64,000 nucleotides of DNA from Chryseobacterium pennipullorum (lineage in GTDB: Bacteria; Bacteroidota; Bacteroidia; Flavobacteriales; Weeksellaceae). The position numbers were made by a program, and so were the translations under genes. Each line of letters begins with the position of its first letter. Within the stretch, counting starts at the first letter, position 1. Shown one piece after another: positions 1-8,488 of this stretch. A model generated the notes under the pieces. The model was not told the DNA's origin and ran no database searches. It was given only the letters and a program-made list of their open reading frames with translations. Where the stretch lies: NCBI RefSeq assembly GCF_003384725.1, contig NZ_QNVV01000003.1, forward strand, positions 310,001-374,000. The letters run 5' to 3'.

Positions 1-1
1 C

Positions 2-961
2 CAGACGGCAGGTAAGAGAAGGAAAAACATTGAACTCCAAAAAATTGAAGTGGAAGGAGAAAAATATGAACTTCAGGAAGTCCTGCGTGAACTCAAGAAA
101 ACATTACGAAATACCATTACAGAGATTCTTTACAACCAGGAACAGCAGAAGATCTATCAAAGCCAGATCGCTTCCATTGAAAAACTCACAAAATCTTACC
201 ATAATCAGTTAAACCTTGGAAACATAAGTAAGGCAGAATATGTCCGCCTGAAAGCCCAGGAAATAGAATTCAAGAAAAAATTGGTTTCCCTGAAACAGGA
301 AATTGAAGACCAGCAGGTGGAACTGAAAGCTTTGTTGATGATTCCATCCGGATCTTATCTGGTGATTTCTGACGCGTTCACGATGCCTGATAAACAACTT
401 TCAGAAATTGAGCTGTCCCAATGGATGGAAAAAGCAAAGGAAAACCGACCGGATATTATGATCGCCAGGAACAATGAGAGGCATGCAGCAAAAAACCTCG
501 AAATACAAAACGCTATGAAAACACCGGATGTATCCGTTTCGATCGGGTATGACCGTGGCGGAAATATTATGAAGGACTTTATTGGCCTGGGGCTGTCCTT
601 TGATCTTCCTGTTTTTGACCGTAATAAAGGGAATATCCAGGAAGCCAGACTGCAAATTGAAAAGACTAAGGTGGAAACGCGAAAAAATATGCTGAAGTCT
701 GAAAATGAGATTGTTTCCGTCTTCAGGAATTACCTTCGTACCCAGCAGGTCTCAGAAGAAATAGATGACACCTATGAGTCAACGCTGGATGGTTTATTGC
801 TAAGTCATGAGAAAAACTTCAGATTAAGAAATATCAGCATGCTGGAGTATATGGATTTTCTTGATACGTATATCGGAAACAAGATGATTATACTGGATAC
901 CAAAAAAGAACTTAATCAATACTATGAAAACCTGCAGTATGTTGTGGGTCAAGATTTATAA
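2..961 (+). CDS. TolC-family outer-membrane efflux protein (5' partial)
   Basis: This is the outer-membrane channel of a tripartite RND efflux pump. The frame is open to the window edge, so the true start lies upstream and the signal peptide is not visible. The visible residues have the long amphipathic, Gln/Glu/Lys-rich helices of the TolC/CzcC family, including the DLPVFDRNKGNI segment typical of the second family repeat. The stop lies 3 bases before the adaptor gene, and the permease follows, so the three form one operon. The assignment rests on helix character and context. The substrate cannot be read from this gene alone. Confidence 0.85.
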   Translation, partial: QTAGKRRKNIELQKIEVEGEKYELQEVLRELKKTLRNTITEILYNQEQQKIYQSQIASIEKLTKSYHNQLNLGNISKAEYVRLKAQEIEFKKKLVSLKQEIEDQQVELKALLMIPSGSYLVISDAFTMPDKQLSEIELSQWMEKAKENRPDIMIARNNERHAAKNLEIQNAMKTPDVSVSIGYDRGGNIMKDFIGLGLSFDLPVFDRNKGNIQEARLQIEKTKVETRKNMLKSENEIVSVFRNYLRTQQVSEEIDDTYESTLDGLLLSHEKNFRLRNISMLEYMDFLDTYIGNKMIILDTKKELNQYYENLQYVVGQDL

Positions 962-964
962 GCT

Positions 965-2080
965 ATGAAAATGAATACTACCAGATATATTGCAGTAATT
1001 TATGTGTCAGCCCTCGTCGCTCTTACGGGCTGCAAAGACAAAAAGGAGGATCAGGCAGCTGACAACAAATACTGCATCAGCAAAGAACTTAAAAAAGATA
1101 TTAAACTTGTAAAAGCAGAAATGCTTCCCATCGAGGAAAGTATTACCCTTACCGGAGAAGTGGAGAGTAATTCGGATAAGACGGTTCCCTTTGTAAGTCT
1201 TGTGGACGGAGTTGTTACCGATACCTATTTTTCCCTTGGGGATTATGTGAAAAAAGGCCAGGTGCTGGCCAGTCTGAAGAGTACTGCAGTGAACGAAATG
1301 CAGGATGATACCCAGACCTTACAGGCTCAGCTTGCAGTGGCGAAAAGGAAGCTTTCTTCTGTGGAAGCAATGTATAAGGATGATATTGCCTCTCAAAAGG
1401 ATCTACAGGAAGCAAGGTCGGAAGTTGCCATCTTACAGTCTAATATTTCCAAGACGCAAAAGAATATGCAGCTGTACTCAGCAGGAGGAAGTACCATTCA
1501 GATTAAAGCTCCGGCGGACGGATATGTGATTGCCAAGAATATTTCAAAAGGAATGCCTGTGACTGCAGGCGGAGATCAGCTTTTTACCATTTCCAACCTG
1601 GATAAGGTTTGGGTGATGGCCAATGTATACGCTACCAACATGAGGCATGTGTATGTGGACCAGCCGGTCGTGGTAAAAACCCTTGCGTATCCCGATGACA
1701 GCTTCCCAGGAAAAATCAATAATATTTCCCAGGTTTTTAATGAAAATGAAAGGGTGCTGAAGGCCAAGATCATTATGGACAATAATGGCATGAAGCTGAG
1801 ACCCGGAATGTCTGCTGATGTTGTTTTGCCGGTGAACTCTCAAAATAAATCGGCACTGGCTATTCCTGCCAAAGCTCTGATTTTTGATAATAACCAGAGT
1901 TACGTGGTGGTGTATAAAAAAGATTGTGACCTTGAAATCAGACCGGTAACGGAAATTGCTTCCAACAGCCAGTATATTTATGTAGAGGGAAATCTGAGAC
2001 AGGGTGAAAACGTAATTGCTTCCAATGGTCTGTTGATTTACGAAAATCTGAAAAACCAACTAATTAATTCTACGAAGTAA
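965..2080 (+). CDS. RND efflux periplasmic adaptor (HlyD/CzcB/CusB type), lipoprotein
   Basis: This is the membrane-fusion subunit linking the inner-membrane permease to the outer-membrane channel. A hydrophobic N-terminus ends in a lipobox (LTGC, Cys23), so it is probably lipid-anchored. A biotinyl-lipoyl-like segment around residues 75-105 (DGVVTDTYFSLGDYVKKGQ) is followed by a coiled-coil hairpin, the second lipoyl half (IKAPADGYVI), a beta-barrel domain and a C-terminal membrane-proximal domain. The 371-residue length is normal for the family. It starts 3 bases after the channel gene, and its stop overlaps the permease start by one base (TAATG), which implies translational coupling. Confidence 0.9.
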   Translation: MKMNTTRYIAVIYVSALVALTGCKDKKEDQAADNKYCISKELKKDIKLVKAEMLPIEESITLTGEVESNSDKTVPFVSLVDGVVTDTYFSLGDYVKKGQVLASLKSTAVNEMQDDTQTLQAQLAVAKRKLSSVEAMYKDDIASQKDLQEARSEVAILQSNISKTQKNMQLYSAGGSTIQIKAPADGYVIAKNISKGMPVTAGGDQLFTISNLDKVWVMANVYATNMRHVYVDQPVVVKTLAYPDDSFPGKINNISQVFNENERVLKAKIIMDNNGMKLRPGMSADVVLPVNSQNKSALAIPAKALIFDNNQSYVVVYKKDCDLEIRPVTEIASNSQYIYVEGNLRQGENVIASNGLLIYENLKNQLINSTK

Positions 2081-5000
2081 TGCGAAAATTTGTACAGAAT
2101 ATAGTTTCCTTCTCTTTAAAAAACTCATTGATCGTTCTTTTAGGAACTTTTCTTTTGTTGGCTGGAGGAATTTATTCCTATATCCATACTCCCATTGAAG
2201 CATTTCCGGATGTTACCAATACCAGGGTAAGGGTCATTACCCAATGGCCGGGGAGAAGTGCTGAAGAAATAGAAAAATTTGTTACCCTGCCGATTTCCAA
2301 AGAAATGAATGCGATTCCGAATAAAACTTCGGTAAGATCTATTTCTTTATTCGGGCTTTCTGTGGTTACCGTAATTTTCGATGACCATGTTGATGATTTT
2401 TATGCTCAGCAATATGCTTCCAATAAACTGGGGAACGTAAATCTTCCCAATGGGGCAGAGTACAGTATTGAGCCGCCTTCCGGGGCCACAGGAGAGATTT
2501 ACCGGTATATTATTAAAAGTAAACTGCCGATCAGGGAAGTGACTGCCATTCAGGATTGGGTGGTAGAAAGGGAATTGCTGGCAGTTCCCGGAGTTGCCGA
2601 TGTGGTAAGCTTTGGTGGTGAGGAAAAAACCTATGAAATAAAAATCAATCCTACAGAATTACACAATTATGACCTTTCCCCTCTGGATGTGTATGAAGCA
2701 GTTTCTAAGAGTAATATCAATGTAGGTGGTGATGTGGTGGCTAAGGGAGACCAGGCGTATGTAGTGAGGGGAATAGGTCTTTTGGAAAGCAAGGATGATA
2801 TTGAAAATATCCAGATCGAGGTAAAAGGATCCACTCCGATTTTGGTGAAGCACGTGGCGGAAGTAAAAGTTTCCGCTAAGCCAAGGCTGGGGCAGGTGGG
2901 ATACAATAAAGAGAACGATGTCGTAGAAGGTATTGTCATTATGCTGCGTGGTGAGAATCCAAGCGAAGTGATCACAAGACTTAAGGACAGGATCGGACAG
3001 CTGAACGGAGGTGAACTGCCGGGAGATGTTCAGATTGTTCCGATCATTGACCGTACTGAACTGGTGAACACCACTGTTCATACCGTCTCCAAAAACCTGG
3101 TGGAAGGTGTGATTTTGGTTTCTATTATCGTGTTTATATTCCTTTATAACTGGAGAACGACCTTTATTGTAGCATCAGTTATTCCTCTGGCTTTCCTTTT
3201 TGCCATTATCATGCTAAAAATTCAGGGGCTGCCTGCCAACCTTATTTCCATGGGAGCACTGGACTTCGGACTGCTGCTGGAGGGGACGCTGGTCATTGTA
3301 GAACATGTATTTGTCGCCCTGGAACATAAAGCGAAAAAGATTGGATTGGAGCGATTCAATAAAATTTCAAAGCTCGGTATCATTAAGAAAAGTGCAGGAA
3401 GTGTAGCAAGTTATATCTTCTTTGCATTGCTGATTCTGATTGTCGCTCTGATGCCGATTTTTTCCTTTCAGAAGGTGGAAGGGAAGATGTTTTCACCACT
3501 TGCATTCACTTTGGGATATGCCCTGTTGGGATCATTGATTTTGAGTCTTACCTATGTTCCCGCAATGTGTAAATTATTGCTGACAAAAAATATTGAAGAA
3601 AAGGAAAATTTTATTTCAAGATTTTTCAGGGTCAATATGTTTCGGATTTATGAATTCAGCGACCGTCACAAAAAGGGATTTATCATCGGTTTTGTTGCTT
3701 TGCTGGCGGTATGCGGGTGGAAGTTCTCCCATTACGGATCCGAATTCTTACCAAAGCTCAATGAAGGAGCTATCTACGTACGGGCAACACTCCCGAATAG
3801 CGTTAACCTCGATGAATCTGTAAGGCTTACGAAAGAAATGAAAGACCTTTTAATGAAGTATGATGAAGTGAAGTTTGTGATGACCCAGACCGGCCGTCCT
3901 AATGACGGAACTGACCCTACCGGCTTTTTCAATATAGAATTTAACATTCAGCTGAAACCGGAAAATGAATGGAAAAATAAAATTTCAAAGGAAGATCTTT
4001 TAGAAAAGATGAGAGTCTCTCTCGAAAAATATCCCGGGATCAATTTTGGATTTAGCCAGCCGATACAGGATAATGTAGAAGAATATGTAGCAGGGGTAAA
4101 AGCTCCACTGGTCATTAAAATATTTGGAAATGATTTATTTGAACTTGAAAATTATGCCAATCAGGTGGCTAATTCCATCAGAACTGTTCCTGGGATATCA
4201 GATGTGAATGTTTTTAAAAATATAGGACTTCCGGAACTAAGAATCCAGCTTCATGACTCTAAAATGGCAAAATATGGTGTCTCCACAGCTGATGCACAAG
4301 CGGTGATAGAAATGACCATTGGCGGGCAGGCTGCCACGAAATTCTATGAAGAGGAAAGAATGTTTGATGTCATGTTGAGGTTCGAAAAACAGTATCGTGA
4401 TACACCTGAGAAAATGGGTGATATTTTGATCCCAACCCAAGATAATAAGAAAGTTCCTCTGAAAGAGATTGCAACGATTGATTATCATACAGGCCCATCA
4501 TTTATTTACCGTGAAGGAAACAGCCGCTATATCGGAGTCGGATTTAATATCGAAGGCCGTGATCTGGGAAGTACTATTGCAGAAGCAAAACAAAAAGTAG
4601 ATAAAGATGTAAAGCTTCCAAAAAGCCATAAAATGACCTGGGCCGGAGAATTCGAAAGTAAAGAAAGAGCGGCCAAGCAACTGGCAATGGTTGTTCCAAT
4701 CTCTTTGATCCTTATTCTCATGCTGTTGTATTTCAACTTTGGAAATGTAAAAGACACGCTGATCTCTTCCATTACACTGGCATTTGCCTTTATCGGAGGG
4801 TTTCTTTCCCTTTGGTTTACAGGAACTATTTTCGGGATTTCGGCAGGAATAGGCTTCATTATCCTTTTTGGAGTGGCCACCATTGACGGTATTGTTCTGA
4901 TCGGGGTGATGAAGGAAAATCTGCAGAATAAAATGTCTTTGAAAGAATCAATAGTACAGGGAGTTCAAAGTAGGATCCGTCCTGTTGTGATGATTGCCCT

Positions 5001-5178
5001 GATGGGTTCCATGGGACTTCTTCCTGCGGCGATGTCGAATGGAATGGGATCTGAGATTCAGAAACCATTGGCGATCATGATCGTAGGCGGTCTTATCATC
5101 TGTATGCTCCTGTCATTTACGATACTGCCTATTGTATTCCATTTTGCTTATCGTAAAAAGTATAAGAAAACACATTAG
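2080..5178 (+). CDS. Heavy-metal-type RND efflux permease (CzcA/CusA family)
   Basis: This is the proton-driven inner-membrane pump of the tripartite exporter. It has 1032 residues in the usual two-repeat layout: a first transmembrane helix near residues 10-30, a large periplasmic loop, a helix bundle around 335-480, a second periplasmic loop and a bundle around 870-1025. The TM4 proton-relay signature of CzcA-like pumps is present as DFGLLLEGTLVIVEH: Asp395 and Glu408 match the family residues D402 and E415, but the position of D408 is Glu401. The gene overlaps the adaptor by one base and is followed by a strong terminator. The metal specificity (Co/Zn/Cd versus Cu/Ag) cannot be decided from the sequence. 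Confidence 0.93.
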   Translation: MRKFVQNIVSFSLKNSLIVLLGTFLLLAGGIYSYIHTPIEAFPDVTNTRVRVITQWPGRSAEEIEKFVTLPISKEMNAIPNKTSVRSISLFGLSVVTVIFDDHVDDFYAQQYASNKLGNVNLPNGAEYSIEPPSGATGEIYRYIIKSKLPIREVTAIQDWVVERELLAVPGVADVVSFGGEEKTYEIKINPTELHNYDLSPLDVYEAVSKSNINVGGDVVAKGDQAYVVRGIGLLESKDDIENIQIEVKGSTPILVKHVAEVKVSAKPRLGQVGYNKENDVVEGIVIMLRGENPSEVITRLKDRIGQLNGGELPGDVQIVPIIDRTELVNTTVHTVSKNLVEGVILVSIIVFIFLYNWRTTFIVASVIPLAFLFAIIMLKIQGLPANLISMGALDFGLLLEGTLVIVEHVFVALEHKAKKIGLERFNKISKLGIIKKSAGSVASYIFFALLILIVALMPIFSFQKVEGKMFSPLAFTLGYALLGSLILSLTYVPAMCKLLLTKNIEEKENFISRFFRVNMFRIYEFSDRHKKGFIIGFVALLAVCGWKFSHYGSEFLPKLNEGAIYVRATLPNSVNLDESVRLTKEMKDLLMKYDEVKFVMTQTGRPNDGTDPTGFFNIEFNIQLKPENEWKNKISKEDLLEKMRVSLEKYPGINFGFSQPIQDNVEEYVAGVKAPLVIKIFGNDLFELENYANQVANSIRTVPGISDVNVFKNIGLPELRIQLHDSKMAKYGVSTADAQAVIEMTIGGQAATKFYEEERMFDVMLRFEKQYRDTPEKMGDILIPTQDNKKVPLKEIATIDYHTGPSFIYREGNSRYIGVGFNIEGRDLGSTIAEAKQKVDKDVKLPKSHKMTWAGEFESKERAAKQLAMVVPISLILILMLLYFNFGNVKDTLISSITLAFAFIGGFLSLWFTGTIFGISAGIGFIILFGVATIDGIVLIGVMKENLQNKMSLKESIVQGVQSRIRPVVMIALMGSMGLLPAAMSNGMGSEIQKPLAIMIVGGLIICMLLSFTILPIVFHFAYRKKYKKTH

Positions 5179-5203
5179 TTTTCTTACTTTGTTCATTATT
5201 TTG

Positions 5204-5236
5204 ACCGGGATCTGAGGGAGATCCCGGTTTTTTTTC
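5204..5236 (+). terminator. Rho-independent terminator of the efflux operon
   Basis: A perfect 10-bp stem (ACCGGGATCT with AGATCCCGGT) closes a 5-base GAGGG loop and is followed directly by a T tract. It lies 26 bases after the permease stop. Confidence 0.9.
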
Positions 5237-5324
5237 CATGATCTCCGGATGAATTCTTTACGATTCCGATCTGTAACAGCATTTGGTGGAGGATTTTTTA
5301 CATAACCAGTCTTTTTTAATACAT

Positions 5325-5352
5325 AAAAAGTGAGCCGGTAAAGCTCACTTTG
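5325..5352 (-). terminator. Terminator of the double-glycine peptide gene at 5365-5604
   Basis: An 8-bp stem (AAGTGAGC with GCTCACTT) and 7-base loop lie just past the peptide stop. Read on the minus strand it is followed by CTTTTTATG. T residues also follow on the plus strand, so it may work both ways. Confidence 0.65.
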
Positions 5353-5364
5353 GTTTTTATCAAT

Positions 5365-5604
5365 TTATGGAGTAAGTACAATGGGTTCCGGTAGGGGTTC
5401 AAGAACCAAAGGTTTACAGAATCCGGTATTCACTTCACATCTGTTGTTGATGCATATATAATCAGTCATCGTGGTGGAGCCGTCAGGACATCTGATCATC
5501 GCTTCACCGTGACATCCGCCGTGACACAATGCCGGGTACAAATATCCGCCGGATACTTCTTTCAATTCAGTTCTCGAAAGTTTTGTGAGATTCATTTTTT
5601 TCAT
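5365..5604 (-). CDS. Double-glycine leader peptide, six cysteines (bacteriocin-like/RiPP-like precursor)
   Basis: This 79-residue protein starts with a charged leader ending LKEVSGG (Gly19-Gly20), the pattern of leaders removed by C39-peptidase exporters and found in the GG-Bacteroidales natural-product precursor families. The remaining 59 residues contain six cysteines (27, 31, 39, 51, 56, 63) and a Pro-rich tail. Met4 is an alternative start. No modification enzyme or exporter lies nearby, so the product may be exported by a system encoded elsewhere. It lies back to back with a second peptide gene at 5865-6032. The activity is unknown; 'bacteriocin-like' is only a family label. Confidence 0.75.
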   Translation of the reverse strand: MKKMNLTKLSRTELKEVSGGYLYPALCHGGCHGEAMIRCPDGSTTMTDYICINNRCEVNTGFCKPLVLEPLPEPIVLTP

Positions 5605-5864
5605 GGAATTAAGTTTTATGTTAATGGTAATGGTAACTTATTTGCAATCAGACTGTAATTATTTTTTTTTGGTTAATCTAAAATAGTGAAAATAATTCTT
5701 TTTTTTACAAGAAATAAATATAAAATGTTATTTCGGGTTTTTGTAATTATTTGAAAAGTAGCGGTTTGAAAAATAAGCAGTATATTTAATTCCCGTAATT
5801 AAGAGATACCTTAGAGAGATATCCGAAAATCTTAAAGAGTAGGAAATTAAATAAACCAATACCT

Positions 5865-6032
5865 ATGAAAAATTTAAAAGTTTTAAACAGAAGCGTCTTA
5901 AAAAATGTTTTAGGCGGAAATGAATCCGGATGTGAACTTCCAATCGATGGAGTGTGCAGACCAGGCTATGCAGCTTGCGATCCTAATTGTTGTTTTCGCA
6001 TAAGAAGACCTTATCCCATCTGTACTGATTGA
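5865..6032 (+). CDS. Small double-glycine leader peptide, six cysteines
   Basis: This 55-residue frame starts MKNLKVLNRS and its leader ends NVLGG (Gly17-Gly18). The predicted core has six cysteines (23, 31, 38, 42, 43, 53), including a CC pair, and a basic FRIRRP stretch. The leader pattern and cysteine count match the divergent gene at 5365-5604, although the cores do not align. The 260-base gap between the two would hold both promoters. No recognised maturation gene is adjacent. It is easily missed because of its length, but the leader and Cys-rich core are unlikely to arise by chance. Confidence 0.7.
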   Translation: MKNLKVLNRSVLKNVLGGNESGCELPIDGVCRPGYAACDPNCCFRIRRPYPICTD

Positions 6033-6098
6033 GAATATTTCTTTTAATTTCGATGATGATAGGGAAGCTTATAATACTTCCCGAATCGTTGTAAAACA

Positions 6099-6134
6099 TA
6101 AAAAAAGCAGCAGTTAAACAACTGCTGCTTTTAC
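6099..6134. terminator. Bidirectional terminator
   Basis: A 12-bp perfect stem (AAAGCAGCAGTT with AACTGCTGCTTT) closes an AAAC loop. Runs of A before it and T after it allow termination of the plus-strand peptide gene and of the minus-strand T9SS gene that converge here. Confidence 0.85.
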
Positions 6135-6155
6135 CTATAATGGTTTTGGTATATA

Positions 6156-7760
6156 CTATTTTTTCACTGCTTTAATGGTCTTAGTAGTTCCGTCTTTCAT
6201 TTGAAGACTGATCAGATAAAGTCCTGCATTCAAGTCGGAAAGATTGATCTCAGGGGTTGCAGCAAGGGTTTTTAACTGTCTTCCGGATACATCGCTGACG
6301 ATAATGGTTTTTACATCTTTAGTATCAGAAATTGTTAGAATATCTTTAAATGGATTAGGGTAAACTGATAGGTCAGCTTTTCTGTTAGCCACTGTTTCAG
6401 AAGTTCCCAGTGTCTCTTCTACTTTTATTGTGTAGTCCTCAACCTGTCCCTGGTTCACGTCCGTACATGGATCAGATAATTCTGTTCTTACTGACGTTGT
6501 AGAGCTGTTGAACTGATACTTAACTCTCATTCTTGTATTTCCTAACGCTGCTGAAGCGGGTACGGTAATGTTTTTGTTAACGGTTACAGTATTTCCTGTG
6601 CCGCCTGCGAAATCAGAAGTTACAAAATAAGATTCGCCTGGATCGCCGAAGCTTCCATTCTTATTCCAGTCTATAAATACTGTAAATGCGAATCTGTTGG
6701 CTCCAAGCCCTGTACCAGCTAAGGTCAGAGGGTAAGAAGATCCTCTTGAAACCGTTGCTATTTTTGAAATGAAGTCTTCGTGACCGCTTCCGGTATTAGC
6801 TGCAGTGCTTGAAGTGTTGGTCATATCACTCAGGACGACATTGGAAATTGGATACACATTGGATTTTGCGAATAGCGGACCGCAATATGGCGCAAACGGA
6901 TTGGCTCCTGTGGTGAAAGAGATTTCAGGGCAACCGGTCGCATCACCTAAAGTATTCGTTGGAGTAATCGATGCATAAAGCAGGGTGTTTTCTGGAAATA
7001 CGCTGCTTGATGCAGGGGCATAGAATGTATTGGTGGTTGTTCCCATATAGACATTTGAACTTCCAGGGGTTGTTCCTACTTTCACTTTATAGGATTCTGC
7101 TCCTCCTGTGGCAGCCCATGTGATCTGCTGTCGTACAGAAGCTCCGGTTGCACCGGTAACCGGAGCGCTTATTGTTGTACACGCCGGAGGTGCTGTTACT
7201 TCCTGTTTGATACTTACTTTATCTATAAAACTGTAAAAATCGAATGAGTTACCAGAGCTTCCTACCGTCTGGATTCTTAGCATAAAATTGCCATTCACAT
7301 TGGCGCTTTCAGGAATAGTGCCCGTAAACGGTACACAGGTCTGCGCTGCACTGGTCAGTGTAATGGGAGTTCCAACCGGTGTATAGGTAGTACCGTTATC
7401 CGTGGAATATTCAACATTGATGACACCACCGATGCTGCTGGTCATGGAGTAAGGTTCTGTAGTAAATTGGAAAGAAATATCGATTTTTTTTCCGTTAGCG
7501 GTTACGCTGGCTGGTTTTGTATAAACGAGATTGATGGTTCTGTTCGCTACACTTGACCCGTAGGACTCAGCACCTATAAATATGTTCCCGTCACAGGTGC
7601 TTCCGAGATAAGTGTTGGCTGTACCACCGCTAAGATCAGTGTAGCCACCGCTGATGACGAAGCCAGGATAAGTTCCGTTTTCGAAACTTTCATTAACTAA
7701 AATCTGAGCACTGCCCATAGTGGCAAGTGCCAGTGAACTCAAGAATAGTAATTTCTTCAT
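6156..7760 (-). CDS. Secreted GEVED-domain protein with T9SS C-terminal sorting domain
   Basis: This 534-residue protein is a type IX secretion cargo. A signal peptide (residues 1-19, ending GSAQ) leads into a choice-of-anchor/jelly-roll-like domain (about 25-185). A fibronectin-III-like segment (about 195-290) follows, then a GEVED domain (about 330-445) with FIDWNKNGSFGDPGE and GQVEDYTI. The last 70 residues are a type A sorting domain, with LSVYPNPFKD, a VSDVSGR segment and the basic end KAVKK. It is probably an extracellular or cell-surface adhesin or carbohydrate-interacting protein. No catalytic motif was recognised. Confidence 0.88.
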   Translation of the reverse strand: MKKLLFLSSLALATMGSAQILVNESFENGTYPGFVISGGYTDLSGGTANTYLGSTCDGNIFIGAESYGSSVANRTINLVYTKPASVTANGKKIDISFQFTTEPYSMTSSIGGVINVEYSTDNGTTYTPVGTPITLTSAAQTCVPFTGTIPESANVNGNFMLRIQTVGSSGNSFDFYSFIDKVSIKQEVTAPPACTTISAPVTGATGASVRQQITWAATGGAESYKVKVGTTPGSSNVYMGTTTNTFYAPASSSVFPENTLLYASITPTNTLGDATGCPEISFTTGANPFAPYCGPLFAKSNVYPISNVVLSDMTNTSSTAANTGSGHEDFISKIATVSRGSSYPLTLAGTGLGANRFAFTVFIDWNKNGSFGDPGESYFVTSDFAGGTGNTVTVNKNITVPASAALGNTRMRVKYQFNSSTTSVRTELSDPCTDVNQGQVEDYTIKVEETLGTSETVANRKADLSVYPNPFKDILTISDTKDVKTIIVSDVSGRQLKTLAATPEINLSDLNAGLYLISLQMKDGTTKTIKAVKK

Positions 7761-7943
7761 AAGGTAAAGTTTTTAATTTTACCGAATGTAATACTATTTT
7801 ACAAAACGAACAAATTATTAATGAAATTTGTATTTAATGGTTAATTATTTAAATATATCAGTATTTGGTTAAATAATTTAATTTGTTTTTTGGTTTTGAT
7901 TGTTTCTTGTTTTCCCATTTTTAGCGTAGGTAGGGTTAAAAAT

Positions 7944-8414
7944 CTAGGGATTTTCTTTCGTTATTTCGTCATGGTGCTTAAGGTACAGAGGCAATGCTGC
8001 AGATCCGTACCATGGGAAAATTTCATAACCGAAAACTCCTGCTTTTACTGCCGGATCTGTTTTTACCCATTGCTCAGCTTCTTCTTTGGATTTGGTATTG
8101 AAAATAAACATGCCCCGGTAATTTTCCTTGTTTTTTTCTAGAAAAGGTCCGGCAACAATAATCTTTCCTTCATCGGCAAGCTTGCCGATATTGGCCATAT
8201 GCCCCTTCATCAGTTCGTTCATTTTCGCTTTATCTTCAATTTTAGCAGTACCCGTAGTCAGCATGACAATCGTATAAGGCTTCATGCCATATTGGTCGGC
8301 ACCCAGGGTGGTAGCCAGCTCCTGGTTGAATTTTACCGGCTCTTTTTTCTTTTCCTGACCGAAAGATAATATCCCTCCTGCAAGGCTCAGGAATATGCAA
8401 ATTTTTAATTTCAT
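7944..8414 (-). CDS. Secreted YciI-like domain protein
   Basis: This 156-residue protein has a signal peptide (residues 1-19, ending SFGQ) and one YciI-like alpha+beta fold. The PYTIVMLTTG strand, the HMANIGKLADEGKIIVAGPF core and the GMFIFNTKSKEEAEQW segment match the family. YciI proteins are small, dimeric and ferredoxin-like, with an uncertain enzymatic role; an exported version is common in flavobacteria. The gene follows pncB by 74 bases on the same strand and may be read through from it. Confidence 0.8.
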   Translation of the reverse strand: MKLKICIFLSLAGGILSFGQEKKKEPVKFNQELATTLGADQYGMKPYTIVMLTTGTAKIEDKAKMNELMKGHMANIGKLADEGKIIVAGPFLEKNKENYRGMFIFNTKSKEEAEQWVKTDPAVKAGVFGYEIFPWYGSAALPLYLKHHDEITKENP

Positions 8415-8488
8415 AGCATTTCTAGTTATAAGTTTAAATATCAGCTTCTGGCATTTGGTGTCTAAGATCTGATATTTGGCATCTGATC

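Noticed and set aside
1544..2059. Minus-strand frame of 171 aa inside the RND adaptor gene
   Set aside because: It lies wholly within a well-supported gene and has a low-complexity His/Phe/Ile composition without motifs.
7890..8141. Plus-strand frame of 83 aa across the YciI gene end
   Set aside because: Very Phe/Cys-rich translation of an AT-rich spacer and antisense to a supported gene.
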